In this document: positions 27,899-36,669 of the stretch, piece by piece
Layout of the letters: every line of letters begins with the position of its first letter
Numbering within the stretch: position 1 is the stretch's first letter
NCBI GenBank assembly: GCA_017305935.1
Contig: JAFKJU010000016.1
Span: 142,151-206,150 of the forward strand
Direction: 5' to 3'
Length of the DNA: 64,000 nucleotides
Source of the DNA: Hyphomicrobiales bacterium
GTDB lineage: Bacteria > Pseudomonadota > Alphaproteobacteria > Rhizobiales > Rhizobiaceae
The notes under the pieces: generated by a model
Told to the model about the DNA's origin: nothing
Seen by the model: the letters and a program-made list of their open reading frames with translations, nothing else
Database searches by the model: none
Translations under genes and position numbers: made by a program

Positions 27899-29707
27899 TC
27901 AGCTCCGCCCGAACAGCCGTTCGATATCGGAAAGTTTCAGTTCGATATAGGTCGGCCGGCCGTGATTGCACTGGCCGGAGCCGGGCGTCGCTTCCATCTG
28001 CCGCAGAAGCGCGTTCATTTCCTCGACCCGAAGACGCCGGCCGGAGCGCACCGAGCCGTGGCAGGCCATGGTGGCGGCGACGTAGTCGAGCTTGGCGCCA
28101 AGTCCGGAGGCCGTGTCCCATTCGGCGATCTCGTCGGCGAGCTGGCGGATGAGGCCGGCTGCATCGACCTCGCCGAGCATGGCCGGCGTCTCGCGCACGG
28201 CAATCGCGCCGGGGCCGAAACGTTCGATCGCCAGCCCGAGCCGGTCGAATTCCTGCGCATGGACCATCAGCCGGTCGCAATCCTCTTCCGGCAGGTCGAC
28301 GATCTCGGGTATCAGCAGCGCCTGCGAGGCGAGCCGCTTGTCCTTCATGCCCTTGCGCAAGGCTTCGAACACCAGCCGCTCATGCGCGGCGTGCTGGTCG
28401 ACGATAACAAGCCCGTCGCCGGTCTGGGCGACGATGTAGTTTTCATGGATCTGCGCCCGCGCCGCGCCAAGCCGATGGTCGGCGTCTGGAACGGGCGCTG
28501 CGGTCGTAACCGGCTCCTCCGCTCGCGCCGAAGGCTGCGAAAAGGCGGCAAAAGGCTGTTGTGCCGGTTCGCGCATCGTGCCGCCGGAAAAGCCCGTGTC
28601 GAGCGGGCGCGACGGCGAGCTTTGCGCCGACCAGGGCTGCGTCGGCGCGGGCCGCGCAAAACCGGAAAATCCGGGGCGGAAGGCGCGCATCATGCCGTCG
28701 GCGCCGGTGGTCGCCGCCCGGTCGCCATGGCGCGCCAGCGCCTCGCGGATCGCGCCGACGATCAAGCCGCGCACCAGCCCGGGATCGCGAAAGCGCACAT
28801 CGGATTTCGCCGGATGCACGTTGACGTCGACCAAAGCCGGATCGACGGAGAGCGCCAGCACCGCAATCGGATAGCGCCCCTGCGGAATGGTTTCGGCATA
28901 GGCGCCGCGGATCGCCGAGAGGATCAGCTTGTCCTGCACCGGCCGTCCGTTGACGAAGGCATATTGATGGGCGGAATTGCCGCGATTGAAGGTCGGCACC
29001 CCGGCAAAGCCGGTCAAGCCCACATCCTCGCGCATCGCGTCGAGTTCGATGGCGTTGTCGCGGAATTCCTTGCCGAGCACCTGCGCCATGCGGGCGAGAT
29101 GGTCGTCGCCGGTCGCGGGAAATTCCAGCGTCGTCCGGTCGGCGCCGGAGAGCACGAAACGCACCTTCGGGAAGGCGATGGCCATGCGCTTGACGATCTC
29201 GGTGATCGCCCCGGCCTCAGCCTTTTCGGTCTTTAAAAATTTTAGCCGCGCCGGGGTGGCGAAGAACAGGTCGCGCACCTCGACCACGGTGCCGTGATTG
29301 ACGGCGGCCGGGCGCGGCGGCGTCAGCCGGCCGCCGTGGACGGAAATTTCCGCGCCTTCGGACGCGCCGGGCCGGCGGCTGAGGATGGTCAGCCTCGCCA
29401 CCGAGCCGATGGACGGCAGCGCCTCGCCGCGAAAGCCGAGCGTGCGGATATCGGTGAGGCTTTCCTCGATCTTCGAGGTGCAGTGGCGCTTCACCGCCAG
29501 TTCGAGGTCGGCGGGACTCATGCCGGCGCCGTTGTCGGAAACGCGCAGCAGGCTCTTGCCGCCGCCGGCGGTGGCGATCTCGATGCGGGTCGCGCCGGCG
29601 TCGATGGCGTTTTCGATCAGCTCCTTGGCGGCGCTGGCCGGCCGCTCGATCACCTCGCCGGCGGCAATCTGGTTGATGACGGTTTCGGAAAGCTGTCTGA
29701 TGGCCAT
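27899..29707 (-). CDS. mutL: DNA mismatch repair protein MutL, endonuclease-motif type
   Basis: MutL links MutS mismatch recognition to strand removal. The 602-residue protein has the GHKL ATPase motifs [18 protein letters not shown] and [14 protein letters not shown] in the first 110 residues, a variable linker (about 340-410), and a C-terminal dimerisation domain. That domain contains [12 protein letters not shown], which fits the DQHA(X)2E(X)4E nicking-endonuclease motif, plus ACHGSVRSG and NHGRPTY near the end. This is the form expected in bacteria without MutH. DUF2093 follows on the same strand. Confidence 0.97.
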   Translation of the reverse strand: MAIRQLSETVINQIAAGEVIERPASAAKELIENAIDAGATRIEIATAGGGKSLLRVSDNGAGMSPADLELAVKRHCTSKIEESLTDIRTLGFRGEALPSIGSVARLTILSRRPGASEGAEISVHGGRLTPPRPAAVNHGTVVEVRDLFFATPARLKFLKTEKAEAGAITEIVKRMAIAFPKVRFVLSGADRTTLEFPATGDDHLARMAQVLGKEFRDNAIELDAMREDVGLTGFAGVPTFNRGNSAHQYAFVNGRPVQDKLILSAIRGAYAETIPQGRYPIAVLALSVDPALVDVNVHPAKSDVRFRDPGLVRGLIVGAIREALARHGDRAATTGADGMMRAFRPGFSGFARPAPTQPWSAQSSPSRPLDTGFSGGTMREPAQQPFAAFSQPSARAEEPVTTAAPVPDADHRLGAARAQIHENYIVAQTGDGLVIVDQHAAHERLVFEALRKGMKDKRLASQALLIPEIVDLPEEDCDRLMVHAQEFDRLGLAIERFGPGAIAVRETPAMLGEVDAAGLIRQLADEIAEWDTASGLGAKLDYVAATMACHGSVRSGRRLRVEEMNALLRQMEATPGSGQCNHGRPTYIELKLSDIERLFGRS

Positions 29708-29999
29708 GCCGGCGCTTCTAGCGCAAATCCCCGTCGATGGAAATGCGGCTGGCGGCTGGGTTGTGGATGCGCCGAGGATTTCGCGCCGCAGCCGAGTGAT
29801 TTTAATCTCGCCTTAATTGAAGCATGGCAATTGTCGATGAGGCGGGAAGGCATCGTGCGGGGAACCGTGCCTGGCGCCGGCAGCGGCCATCGGCCGCTTC
29901 CCGCGCAATCGATAACCGCCGCCCGACGCGCCGCGTTTGCGCGTCTCTTGAGACGGAGCGTATTGCCCCGGCGCGGCGGAGAGTGGCGTGGAGAGTGGA

Positions 30000-31640
30000 A
30001 TGAATGACGCAATGTCATTCGAGGCGGGGCTTCAAGGGCAATGGCTGGACGCGGCCGGCGATGCGCTGACGGCTGCCTTCATGCTCTTTGACGCCGATGA
30101 CCGCATCCTCGCCGTCAGCCGGCAATTGCTGGTTTATTTTCCGGTCAGCCCGCATGTCGTGGTGCCTGGCGCGAGCTTGCATGATTTCCTCGGTGCTGCC
30201 TATGATGTCGGGCTGCGCTCGATCTTCGGTGGCGCGGCCCAGCGGGGTGCTGGCGCGCGCGCTGACTGGATCGCCGACCGGCTGGCGCTGTTCTGGCGCG
30301 AGCGCGGCGACGTCACCGAAAAGCAGGGCATGGACCGCTGGCTGCGGCTGGTGCGCCGCCGTCTGGCCGATGGCACCGGCCTGCTGGTGGTCACCGATCC
30401 CAGCGAGACCAAACGCCGCGAGGAACAGTGGCGCAACGACCTGGAACGGGTGCAACTCACCGAGGAGATCCTCGATTCGCTGCCCTATCCGCTGTTCGTC
30501 AAAGATCGCAGTCTCACCTATGTCGCGGTCAACAAGGCCTATTGTACGCTGCGTGGCATGACGCCGGAGGATCTGCTCGGCAAGTCGCTGTTCGATACGC
30601 TGCCGGCCGCACTCGCCGCCCGCTTCGATGCCGTCGACCGGCAAGTGATGAATTCCGGCCTCGCCGCCACCGTCAGCGAAAAGCTGGTCCATCCGGACGG
30701 CCGCGAGATGACGGTGCCGACCCGCAAGTGGCGGCTCGGCCGGCCCGGGCATTACTTCCTGGTCAGCACGGTCGCCGACCCCTCGGATTTCGACACCCAT
30801 GGCGATGCCGTCGTCGTGCCCGATACCGCGCTCGCCGCGGCTGAAGCGATACCGGAAACGGCGACCGAAACCTGGTTCCCGGATCGCCTGCTCGGCGGGC
30901 GGGTACTGGTGGCCAGCGCCGATGCGGCGCTGGCGGCTACCGCCCTGCCGGCCTTGAAGCGGCTCGGCATCGATGCGTGCGTGGTGCGCGATGAGACCGA
31001 GCTTGCCGCCTTCCTCGAAGCCGCCGCGACCGCTGGTGTCTGCGTCGATCTCGTCGCCATCGACCGGCGGCTGGGGCCACGTGCCCTCGATATCGCCCGG
31101 CGGCGCGGCCATGAGGCGGTCGGTCTGGAGGAAACGCAGTTCGCCGAGCGGCTCGGCTATCTCGCCTTGCGCCATTTCAACCGCCGTGAACCGTTGACGA
31201 GCCTGCCGGCCGCGCAGGATCGTCCGCCCGAGGCGGCGCCGGCCTCGGGCATCGACGTGTTGGTTGCTGAAGACAACGACATCAACCGCATCGTCTTCTC
31301 GCAGATCCTCGATAGCCTCGGCTATAGCTATGTGGTGGCGACCGACGGCGCCGAGGCGGTGGATTTCTGGGCGCTGCATCGCCCCGCCATCGTGCTGATG
31401 GACACGACCCTGCCGGGCATGAACGGTTGCGAGGCCACCCGCGCCATCCGCACCCAGGAGGCCGCGACCGGCACCCGCACGCCGATCGTCGGCGTGCTCG
31501 CCCAGGCCTTCGATCTCGACCGCCAGCGCTGCCTGGAAGCCGGTATGGACGACACGCTTCTCAAGCCGATCAGCCCCGATGTGCTCGAAGCCGTGTTCCA
31601 GCGGCATATTCCGCAGCGGGCACTCGCCTCCATCGCCTGA
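30000..31640 (+). CDS. PAS / double receiver-domain signalling protein without kinase core
   Basis: The 546-residue protein contains an N-terminal PAS-like region (about 15-130), a second PAS domain (about 150-260, ILDSLPYPLFVKDRSLTYVAVNKAYC), a degenerate receiver-like segment (about 300-390, VLVASADAAL to DLVAIDRRLG) and a C-terminal receiver domain (about 418-540). The last has an acidic pair (AEDNDIN), a phospho-acceptor Asp in VLMDTTLPGMNG and the Lys in LLKPIS. I find no H-box or HATPase_c region, so it is not a histidine kinase. The ATG at 30000 follows GAGAGTGGA; a GTG at 29988 is possible. A GGDEF-EAL gene follows on the same strand. Confidence 0.85.
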   Translation: MNDAMSFEAGLQGQWLDAAGDALTAAFMLFDADDRILAVSRQLLVYFPVSPHVVVPGASLHDFLGAAYDVGLRSIFGGAAQRGAGARADWIADRLALFWRERGDVTEKQGMDRWLRLVRRRLADGTGLLVVTDPSETKRREEQWRNDLERVQLTEEILDSLPYPLFVKDRSLTYVAVNKAYCTLRGMTPEDLLGKSLFDTLPAALAARFDAVDRQVMNSGLAATVSEKLVHPDGREMTVPTRKWRLGRPGHYFLVSTVADPSDFDTHGDAVVVPDTALAAAEAIPETATETWFPDRLLGGRVLVASADAALAATALPALKRLGIDACVVRDETELAAFLEAAATAGVCVDLVAIDRRLGPRALDIARRRGHEAVGLEETQFAERLGYLALRHFNRREPLTSLPAAQDRPPEAAPASGIDVLVAEDNDINRIVFSQILDSLGYSYVVATDGAEAVDFWALHRPAIVLMDTTLPGMNGCEATRAIRTQEAATGTRTPIVGVLAQAFDLDRQRCLEAGMDDTLLKPISPDVLEAVFQRHIPQRALASIA

Positions 31641-31785
31641 CCGATAAAGTGCCGAAAAACGTGTCAACTCCCAAAATTGAGGGATATGGGCAGGCCCGCG
31701 ACAGGCCGGGGCTCTAAGGTACTTCTTAACATTCCTCGATCATTCTTCCCAGGTGGAGGAAGCAACAGGAAGTGCCGAAGTGCCC

Positions 31786-33153
31786 ATGAGAGCCGTCGAG
31801 ACTGGCCTGCCGCAGGTCAGCCAGAACGAATTGCAGGCGATGGCCTACACCGACCCGCTGACCGGGCTCGGCAATCGCTACCGGATGCGCGACAAGGTGC
31901 GGCTGCTGGCCGCCGAACGTGCCGAGGATCCGGCGCCCTTCGCCATCGGAATCGTCAATCTCGACGGGTTCAAGCCGATCAACGACCTGTTCGGCGCCGA
32001 TGCCGGCGACGAGATCCTCTGCCAGGTGGCGCATCGGCTGAAGGCCTGCGTGCCGGAAGGCGCCTACGTCACCCGCCACGACGGCGACGAATTCGCTTTC
32101 GTTCTGCCGCTGGTCTTCGAGCGCTCCGGCGCCGAGCGCCTCGGCCAGACCATCCGCGACGTGCTCTCGGCCCCTTACGATCTCGGCGATCGCAACGTCC
32201 GTCTCTCCGCCTCCTTCGGTTTCGCCATTTATCCCTTCGCCGGGGATCGGTTCGAGGATCTGGTCAAGAGCGCCGAGACGGCGCTCTACCGTTCCAAAAG
32301 ACGCGGCCGCGGCCAGATCACCGTCTATTCGCGCGAGATCGCCGAGGAGATGAAGCGGGCGACGCAGCTCGAACAGGCGTTGCGCAACGCCATCATCAAC
32401 GACCAGGTCGAGGTCTATTTCCAGCCGATCGTCAACCTGCAGAACGATACGGTGCTGGGTTTCGAGGCGCTGGCGCGCTGGAACGATCCCGATCTCGGCT
32501 TCGTCTCGCCCGCCGTCTTCGTGCCGCTGGCTGAGGAGCGCGGCTTCATCGACGCTTTGTCGGAGGCGTTGCTGCGCAAGGCGGCGGAGGCGGCCCTTTC
32601 CTGGCCGCGCGACCTGTTCCTGTCCTTCAACCTGTCGTCCGCCCAGCTCATGGATCCGGCAACGGCCAACAACGTCTTGTCGATCGTCAATCTCGTCGGG
32701 CTCGACCCCAAGCGGCTGGAGCTGGAAATCACCGAGACCGCGGTGATGGGTTGCGCCGACACCGCCCAGCGCATCATTGCCGAACTGCGCCAGGCCGGCG
32801 TCCACATCGCGCTCGACGATTTCGGCACCGGCCAGTCCAGCCTCGGGCGCCTGCGCGATTTCACCTTCGACAAGGTCAAGGTCGATCGCGCCTTCGTCTC
32901 GCGCATCGCCACGGATCGCACCAGCGAGGAGATCGTCAAGGCGATCATCTCGATGTGCGACGGGCTGGGGCTGGAGGTGGTGGCCGAGGGCATCGAGACC
33001 ATGCGGGAGGCGACGAAGCTGAAGCAGCTCGGCTGCGGCATGGGCCAGGGCTATTTCTACGGTAAGCCCGCCGATGCCGCCGCCACCGTCGTCTGCGCCC
33101 GCCGTTTCTACCAGGATACCGGCGCCGACCTGGCGATGCGCGCCGCGCTCTGA
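31786..33153 (+). CDS. GGDEF-EAL protein, probable c-di-GMP phosphodiesterase
   Basis: Residues about 12-175 form a GGDEF domain and about 190-440 an EAL domain. The GGDEF half looks inactive: the signature reads DGDEF, the metal-binding DxDxFK reads NLDGFK, and GHxxGD reads GADAGD. The EAL half keeps the key parts: FEALARW, NLSSAQL, LEITETAV, LDDFGTGQSSL, KVDRAFV and VAEGIET. So it probably degrades c-di-GMP. There is no membrane segment or sensor domain. A GTG start at 31753 would add 11 residues and is an alternative. It lies 145 bases after the PAS/receiver gene, which could supply its input. Confidence 0.9.
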   Translation: MRAVETGLPQVSQNELQAMAYTDPLTGLGNRYRMRDKVRLLAAERAEDPAPFAIGIVNLDGFKPINDLFGADAGDEILCQVAHRLKACVPEGAYVTRHDGDEFAFVLPLVFERSGAERLGQTIRDVLSAPYDLGDRNVRLSASFGFAIYPFAGDRFEDLVKSAETALYRSKRRGRGQITVYSREIAEEMKRATQLEQALRNAIINDQVEVYFQPIVNLQNDTVLGFEALARWNDPDLGFVSPAVFVPLAEERGFIDALSEALLRKAAEAALSWPRDLFLSFNLSSAQLMDPATANNVLSIVNLVGLDPKRLELEITETAVMGCADTAQRIIAELRQAGVHIALDDFGTGQSSLGRLRDFTFDKVKVDRAFVSRIATDRTSEEIVKAIISMCDGLGLEVVAEGIETMREATKLKQLGCGMGQGYFYGKPADAAATVVCARRFYQDTGADLAMRAAL

Positions 33154-33157
33154 CGCA

Positions 33158-34093
33158 TCAAGGCGCGGCGGTGGCGTCGTCGCGATCCCTTTGCCCTTCC
33201 TGCAGCAGCCAGTCGCGCACCCGCGCCGCATGGGCGTTCAGCTCGCGCCCGCGCGGCCAGACGACGTAGAACGCCTTGCCCGTATCCAGCAGGTGATTGC
33301 CCACCGGCACCAGCGCGCCGGAGCGGATCTGCAGGCCGGTCAGGTGCTTCCAGCTCAGCGCGATGCCATCGCCGGCCAGCACCGCCTGGATGACCAGCAC
33401 GTAGTCATTGATCGCCAGCCGGCGCCCGTGCGGTGCATAGGCGACGCCGGCGCTGGCGAACCAGTCCGGCCAGTCGCAGGCGACGCGCACCGGCTCCTCC
33501 AGCCAGATCAGCCGGTGGCGGGCGACCTCCTCGGGCGTCGATGGAAAGCCATGCGCCTCGATGAAGGCGGGGCTGGCGACCGCGCCGATGATTTCCGGCG
33601 ATAGCAGCGCCGCATGATAGCGCGGCCAGTCGGCGGGGTCGCCGCCGCGAATGCCGAGCGGAATCTGCTCCTCCTCCAGCTCGAGATCGCGCACGCCCGT
33701 CTGGATGCGCAGATCCACTTCCGGCAGGTCGGCGCGCATTCGCGCCAGTCGCGGCAGCATCCACATCGAGGCAAATGCGGTGGATGCGGCGAGCGTCACA
33801 TTGACCTCGCGGCCCTTGGCGCGAATGTCCTCGGCCGATTTCTGGATGCGGGCAAGACCGGCCGAAACGTCGGCATGGAAGCGTTCGCCGACCTCGGTCA
33901 GTTCCACCGAGCGATGCAGGCGATGGAACAGCGGCACGCCGAGCTGCGCCTCCAGCCCGCGCACCGCATAGGACACCGCCGCCTGACTCATGCCCAGCTC
34001 CTGGGCCGCGCGGGTGAAATTCTCGTGCCGCCCGGCCGCCTCGAAGACGATCAGGCTGGTGGCGGACGGCAGCAGGCGGCGGAAACTCGACAT
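33158..34093 (-). CDS. LysR-family transcriptional regulator, GcvA-like
   Basis: The 311-residue protein has the LysR N-terminal winged helix-turn-helix (FTRAAQELGMSQAAVSYAVRGLEAQLGVPLFHR, about 26-58) and a periplasmic-binding-like effector domain (about 90-300) of the GcvA type. It is divergent from the MttB-family gene with 108 bases between the starts, the usual LysR arrangement, so that gene is its most likely target. An ATAAG-N5-CTTAT inverted repeat lies between them. The effector is unknown; a methylated amine would fit but is inference. Confidence 0.93.
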   Translation of the reverse strand: MSSFRRLLPSATSLIVFEAAGRHENFTRAAQELGMSQAAVSYAVRGLEAQLGVPLFHRLHRSVELTEVGERFHADVSAGLARIQKSAEDIRAKGREVNVTLAASTAFASMWMLPRLARMRADLPEVDLRIQTGVRDLELEEEQIPLGIRGGDPADWPRYHAALLSPEIIGAVASPAFIEAHGFPSTPEEVARHRLIWLEEPVRVACDWPDWFASAGVAYAPHGRRLAINDYVLVIQAVLAGDGIALSWKHLTGLQIRSGALVPVGNHLLDTGKAFYVVWPRGRELNAHAARVRDWLLQEGQRDRDDATAAP

Positions 34094-34111
34094 GACGGGA
34101 AAGGCTCTGCG

Positions 34112-34126
34112 ATAAGATGAGCTTAT
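34112..34126. promoter_or_regulatory. candidate LysR operator between the regulator and the mttB-family gene
   Basis: ATAAG (34112-34116) and CTTAT (34122-34126) form a perfect inverted repeat with a five-base spacer, fitting the T-N11-A shape of LysR sites. A second inverted repeat, GGGAT-N6-ATCCC (34156-34171), lies closer to the enzyme gene. Confidence 0.45.
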
Positions 34127-34201
34127 ATCATTCCTCGAATTTTTGCGGCGTCACAAGGGATTGTTTTATCCCTAGCATGAACGGAAATGGAGGAACACGA
34201 C

Positions 34202-35755
34202 ATGGCCGCGGCATTGGGCGCTGAAATCGAGACACCCCGCAAGGCAAGAGGCGGGCGCAGCGGCCGCCGCGAAGGCACGGCCAAGCCGCTTGGGGTGCCC
34301 TATATCGTGCGCGGCATTCCGACCTATGACATTCTCTCCGAGGAAAACCTGCTCAAGATCGAGCGCACCGCCGATCGCATTCTCGCCGAAGTCGGCATCG
34401 CATTCCGCGACGACCCCATCGTCCTCGATTACTGGAAGCGCGCCGGCGCCAGGGTCGATGGCGAACTGGTCCGCTTCGAGCCAGGAATGCTGCGGGAAAT
34501 CGTGTCCTCGGCGCCGGCCGAATTCACCCAACATGCCCGCAATCCCGCCAACAACGTGCAGATCGGCGGCAACAACGTCGTTTTCTCTCCGGCCTACGGC
34601 TCGCCCTTCGTCATGGATCTGGACAAGGGCCGGCGCTACGGCACGATCGAGGATTTCCGCAACTTCATCAAGCTGGCCCAGGCCAGCCCCTGGCTGCACC
34701 ATTCCGGCGGCACGATCTGCGAGCCGGTGGATATCCCGGTCAACAAGCGCCATCTGCATATGGTCTACAGCCATATCAAATATTCCGACCGCGCCTTCAT
34801 GGGCTCGATCACGGCGGAGGAGCGCGCCGAGGATTCCATTGATATGGCGCGTATCCTGTTCGGCGCCGATTTCGTCGACAGGAATTGCGTCATCCTCGGC
34901 AATGTCAACGTCAACTCGCCGCTCGTCTGGGACGGCACGATGACGAAATCGCTTCGCGCCTATGCGCGCGCCAACCAGGCGGCGGTCATCGTGCCTTTCA
35001 TCCTTGGCGGCGCCATGGGGCCGGTCACCAATGCCGGGGCGATTGCCCAGTCCTATGCCGAAACGCTGGCCGGCTGCGCGCTGACGCAGCTGGAGCGCAA
35101 GGGCGCGCCTGTTATCTTCGGCAATTTCCTGTCCTCCATGTCGCTGCGCTCGGGCTCGCCGACCTTCGGCACGCCGGAGCCGGCCATCGGCTCGATGGTC
35201 GTCGGCCAGCTCGCGCGGCGGCTGAAGCTGCCGCTGCGCTGCGCCGGCAATTTCTCCAATTCCAAGCTGCCGGATGGGCAGGCGATGCAGGAAGGGCTGA
35301 TGTCCATGCTCTCGGCCGTGCATTGCGGCGCCAACTTCATCCTGCATTCGGCCGGCTTCCTCGACGGCCTGCTTGCCATGTCCTACGAGAAATTCGTCAT
35401 GGATGCCGATCTCTGCGGGGCGCTGCATTCCTATCTCGCCGGCGTGACCGTCGACGACAATACGCTGGCGATGGATGCCTTCCTGCAGGTGGGCCCCGGC
35501 AGCCATTTCCTCGGCTGCGATCATACGATGCGCAACTACACCACCGCCTTCTGGGATTCGACGCTTTCGGATAACGAGCCCTTCGAGAAATGGAGCGAGG
35601 AGGGCGGCTCGACGGATATGGCGACCCGCGCCAACCGCCAATGGAAGAAAACGCTCGCCGAATACGAAGCGCCGCCGCTCGACGTCGCCATCGACGAGGC
35701 GCTGCAGGATTTCATCGCACGCAAGACGCAAGGCGTCGCCGACGCCTGGTATTGA
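34202..35755 (+). CDS. trimethylamine methyltransferase family protein (non-pyrrolysine MttB homologue)
   Basis: The 517-residue protein belongs to the MttB superfamily, TIM-barrel enzymes that move a methyl group from a quaternary or tertiary amine to a corrinoid protein. Recognisable parts are the early YDILSEENLLKIERTADRILAEVG, LGGAMGPVTNAGAIAQ in the middle, and GQAMQEGLMSMLSAVHCGANFILHSAGFLDG late. The gene is one uninterrupted frame, with no internal TAG that could be pyrrolysine, so it is of the MtgB-like (glycine-betaine-type) class rather than true trimethylamine MttB. GGAGG eight bases upstream fixes the ATG at 34202 over one at 34187. No corrinoid-protein gene is nearby. Confidence 0.9.
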   Translation: MAAALGAEIETPRKARGGRSGRREGTAKPLGVPYIVRGIPTYDILSEENLLKIERTADRILAEVGIAFRDDPIVLDYWKRAGARVDGELVRFEPGMLREIVSSAPAEFTQHARNPANNVQIGGNNVVFSPAYGSPFVMDLDKGRRYGTIEDFRNFIKLAQASPWLHHSGGTICEPVDIPVNKRHLHMVYSHIKYSDRAFMGSITAEERAEDSIDMARILFGADFVDRNCVILGNVNVNSPLVWDGTMTKSLRAYARANQAAVIVPFILGGAMGPVTNAGAIAQSYAETLAGCALTQLERKGAPVIFGNFLSSMSLRSGSPTFGTPEPAIGSMVVGQLARRLKLPLRCAGNFSNSKLPDGQAMQEGLMSMLSAVHCGANFILHSAGFLDGLLAMSYEKFVMDADLCGALHSYLAGVTVDDNTLAMDAFLQVGPGSHFLGCDHTMRNYTTAFWDSTLSDNEPFEKWSEEGGSTDMATRANRQWKKTLAEYEAPPLDVAIDEALQDFIARKTQGVADAWY

Positions 35756-35830
35756 ACGAAAGAAGGCGACACGCGCGTGCCGCCTTCTCTACGGAATGGA
35801 TCAACCATCCCTCGTTCCGGACATTCTGCC

Positions 35831-36424
35831 TTACTGGGCCGGCTGGGCCGGAGCCGGGGCCGGGGTGACCGGTTCGGCGGGGGTCGTCGACGAGGTCGTC
35901 GTGTTGTCCATCGGGGTCATGCCGACGCCAGAATTGGCATTGTTGCGCTCGGCGCTCTGCATGGCGAGCGTCTTGAATTCCGGCGCGGCCTTCAGGGATT
36001 CGGCCGTTTCGGTAGTCGTCAGCTTCATGTCGGACCCTTCAGGGTTCTGCGATACGGCAATGTTTTCCATCGGTACGGCGACATTCTTTTCGCCGATGCC
36101 CAGGAAGCCGCCTACGCCGACGATGGCTGCGACGATACCGCCATCCTTCTTCATGATCAGGTCGTTGATGCTGCCGACATTGTCGTTGTTGGCGTTATAA
36201 AGCTTCTGACCGATATAGGTGTTGGCGCTGATCTGGTCCGGGGCCTGCTGGGTCAGATAGCCGGCGCTGGAAGCCGTGGTGGTCGCCGGCATGGTCGTGC
36301 TGTCCTCCATCGTCGCCGTCGGCGCCTTGGGGGCGTTCGGATCGCTGGCGGTCTGGGCAAATGTGGTCGTCGCGCCAAAAAGAAGAGCACCGGCGGCCGC
36401 TGTGGTGAGGAGTTTCTTGATCAT
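35831..36424 (-). CDS. secreted PRC-barrel domain protein
   Basis: The 197-residue protein starts with a signal peptide (MIKKLLTTAAAGALLFGATTTFAQ, cleavage near residue 23). A Thr/Pro/Ala-rich linker follows, then a PRC-barrel domain (about 55-130: ISANTYIGQKLYNANNDNVGSINDLIM, GGIVAAIVGVGGFLGIGEKNVAVP), and a Pro/Ala-rich tail. PRC-barrel proteins of this secreted type are common in rhizobia, in the periplasm or outer layer, but have no agreed function. The gene stands alone, convergent with the mttB-family gene. The domain is clear and the role unknown. Confidence 0.9.
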   Translation of the reverse strand: MIKKLLTTAAAGALLFGATTTFAQTASDPNAPKAPTATMEDSTTMPATTTASSAGYLTQQAPDQISANTYIGQKLYNANNDNVGSINDLIMKKDGGIVAAIVGVGGFLGIGEKNVAVPMENIAVSQNPEGSDMKLTTTETAESLKAAPEFKTLAMQSAERNNANSGVGMTPMDNTTTSSTTPAEPVTPAPAPAQPAQ

Positions 36425-36669
36425 GGGAATCTACCTTTCAGGTCATCGGTTTTCATTCTGGCACGCAAGCGACCGCCAATTCTGCTGGTCGTTTCCGCGC
36501 CGGTTCGAATGAGAAACCGGATGGGTGAAGGTTTGGTTCCGAGATGAATTTCCGAAAAATTTGCGGAACTTTTTATCCGTTTCGCGGTTGGAAGTTGCCG
36601 TTTCCCAATCCCGGCAGCCCGCATTTCTCGCCGCGCGCCAGCATGTGCGTTCGACGCGCGGCGGTTTTC
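36425..36669. other. intergenic region upstream of the PRC-barrel gene
   Basis: About 245 bases lie between the PRC-barrel start and the SMP-30 stop. The part nearest 36425 presumably holds the PRC-barrel promoter and a ribosome site (GAAAGGTAG read leftward). I see no gene, hairpin terminator or repeat. Confidence 0.4.

Noticed and set aside
30000..31640. Hybrid histidine kinase
   Set aside because: The PAS and receiver layout suggests it, but no H-box, N-box or G-box is present.
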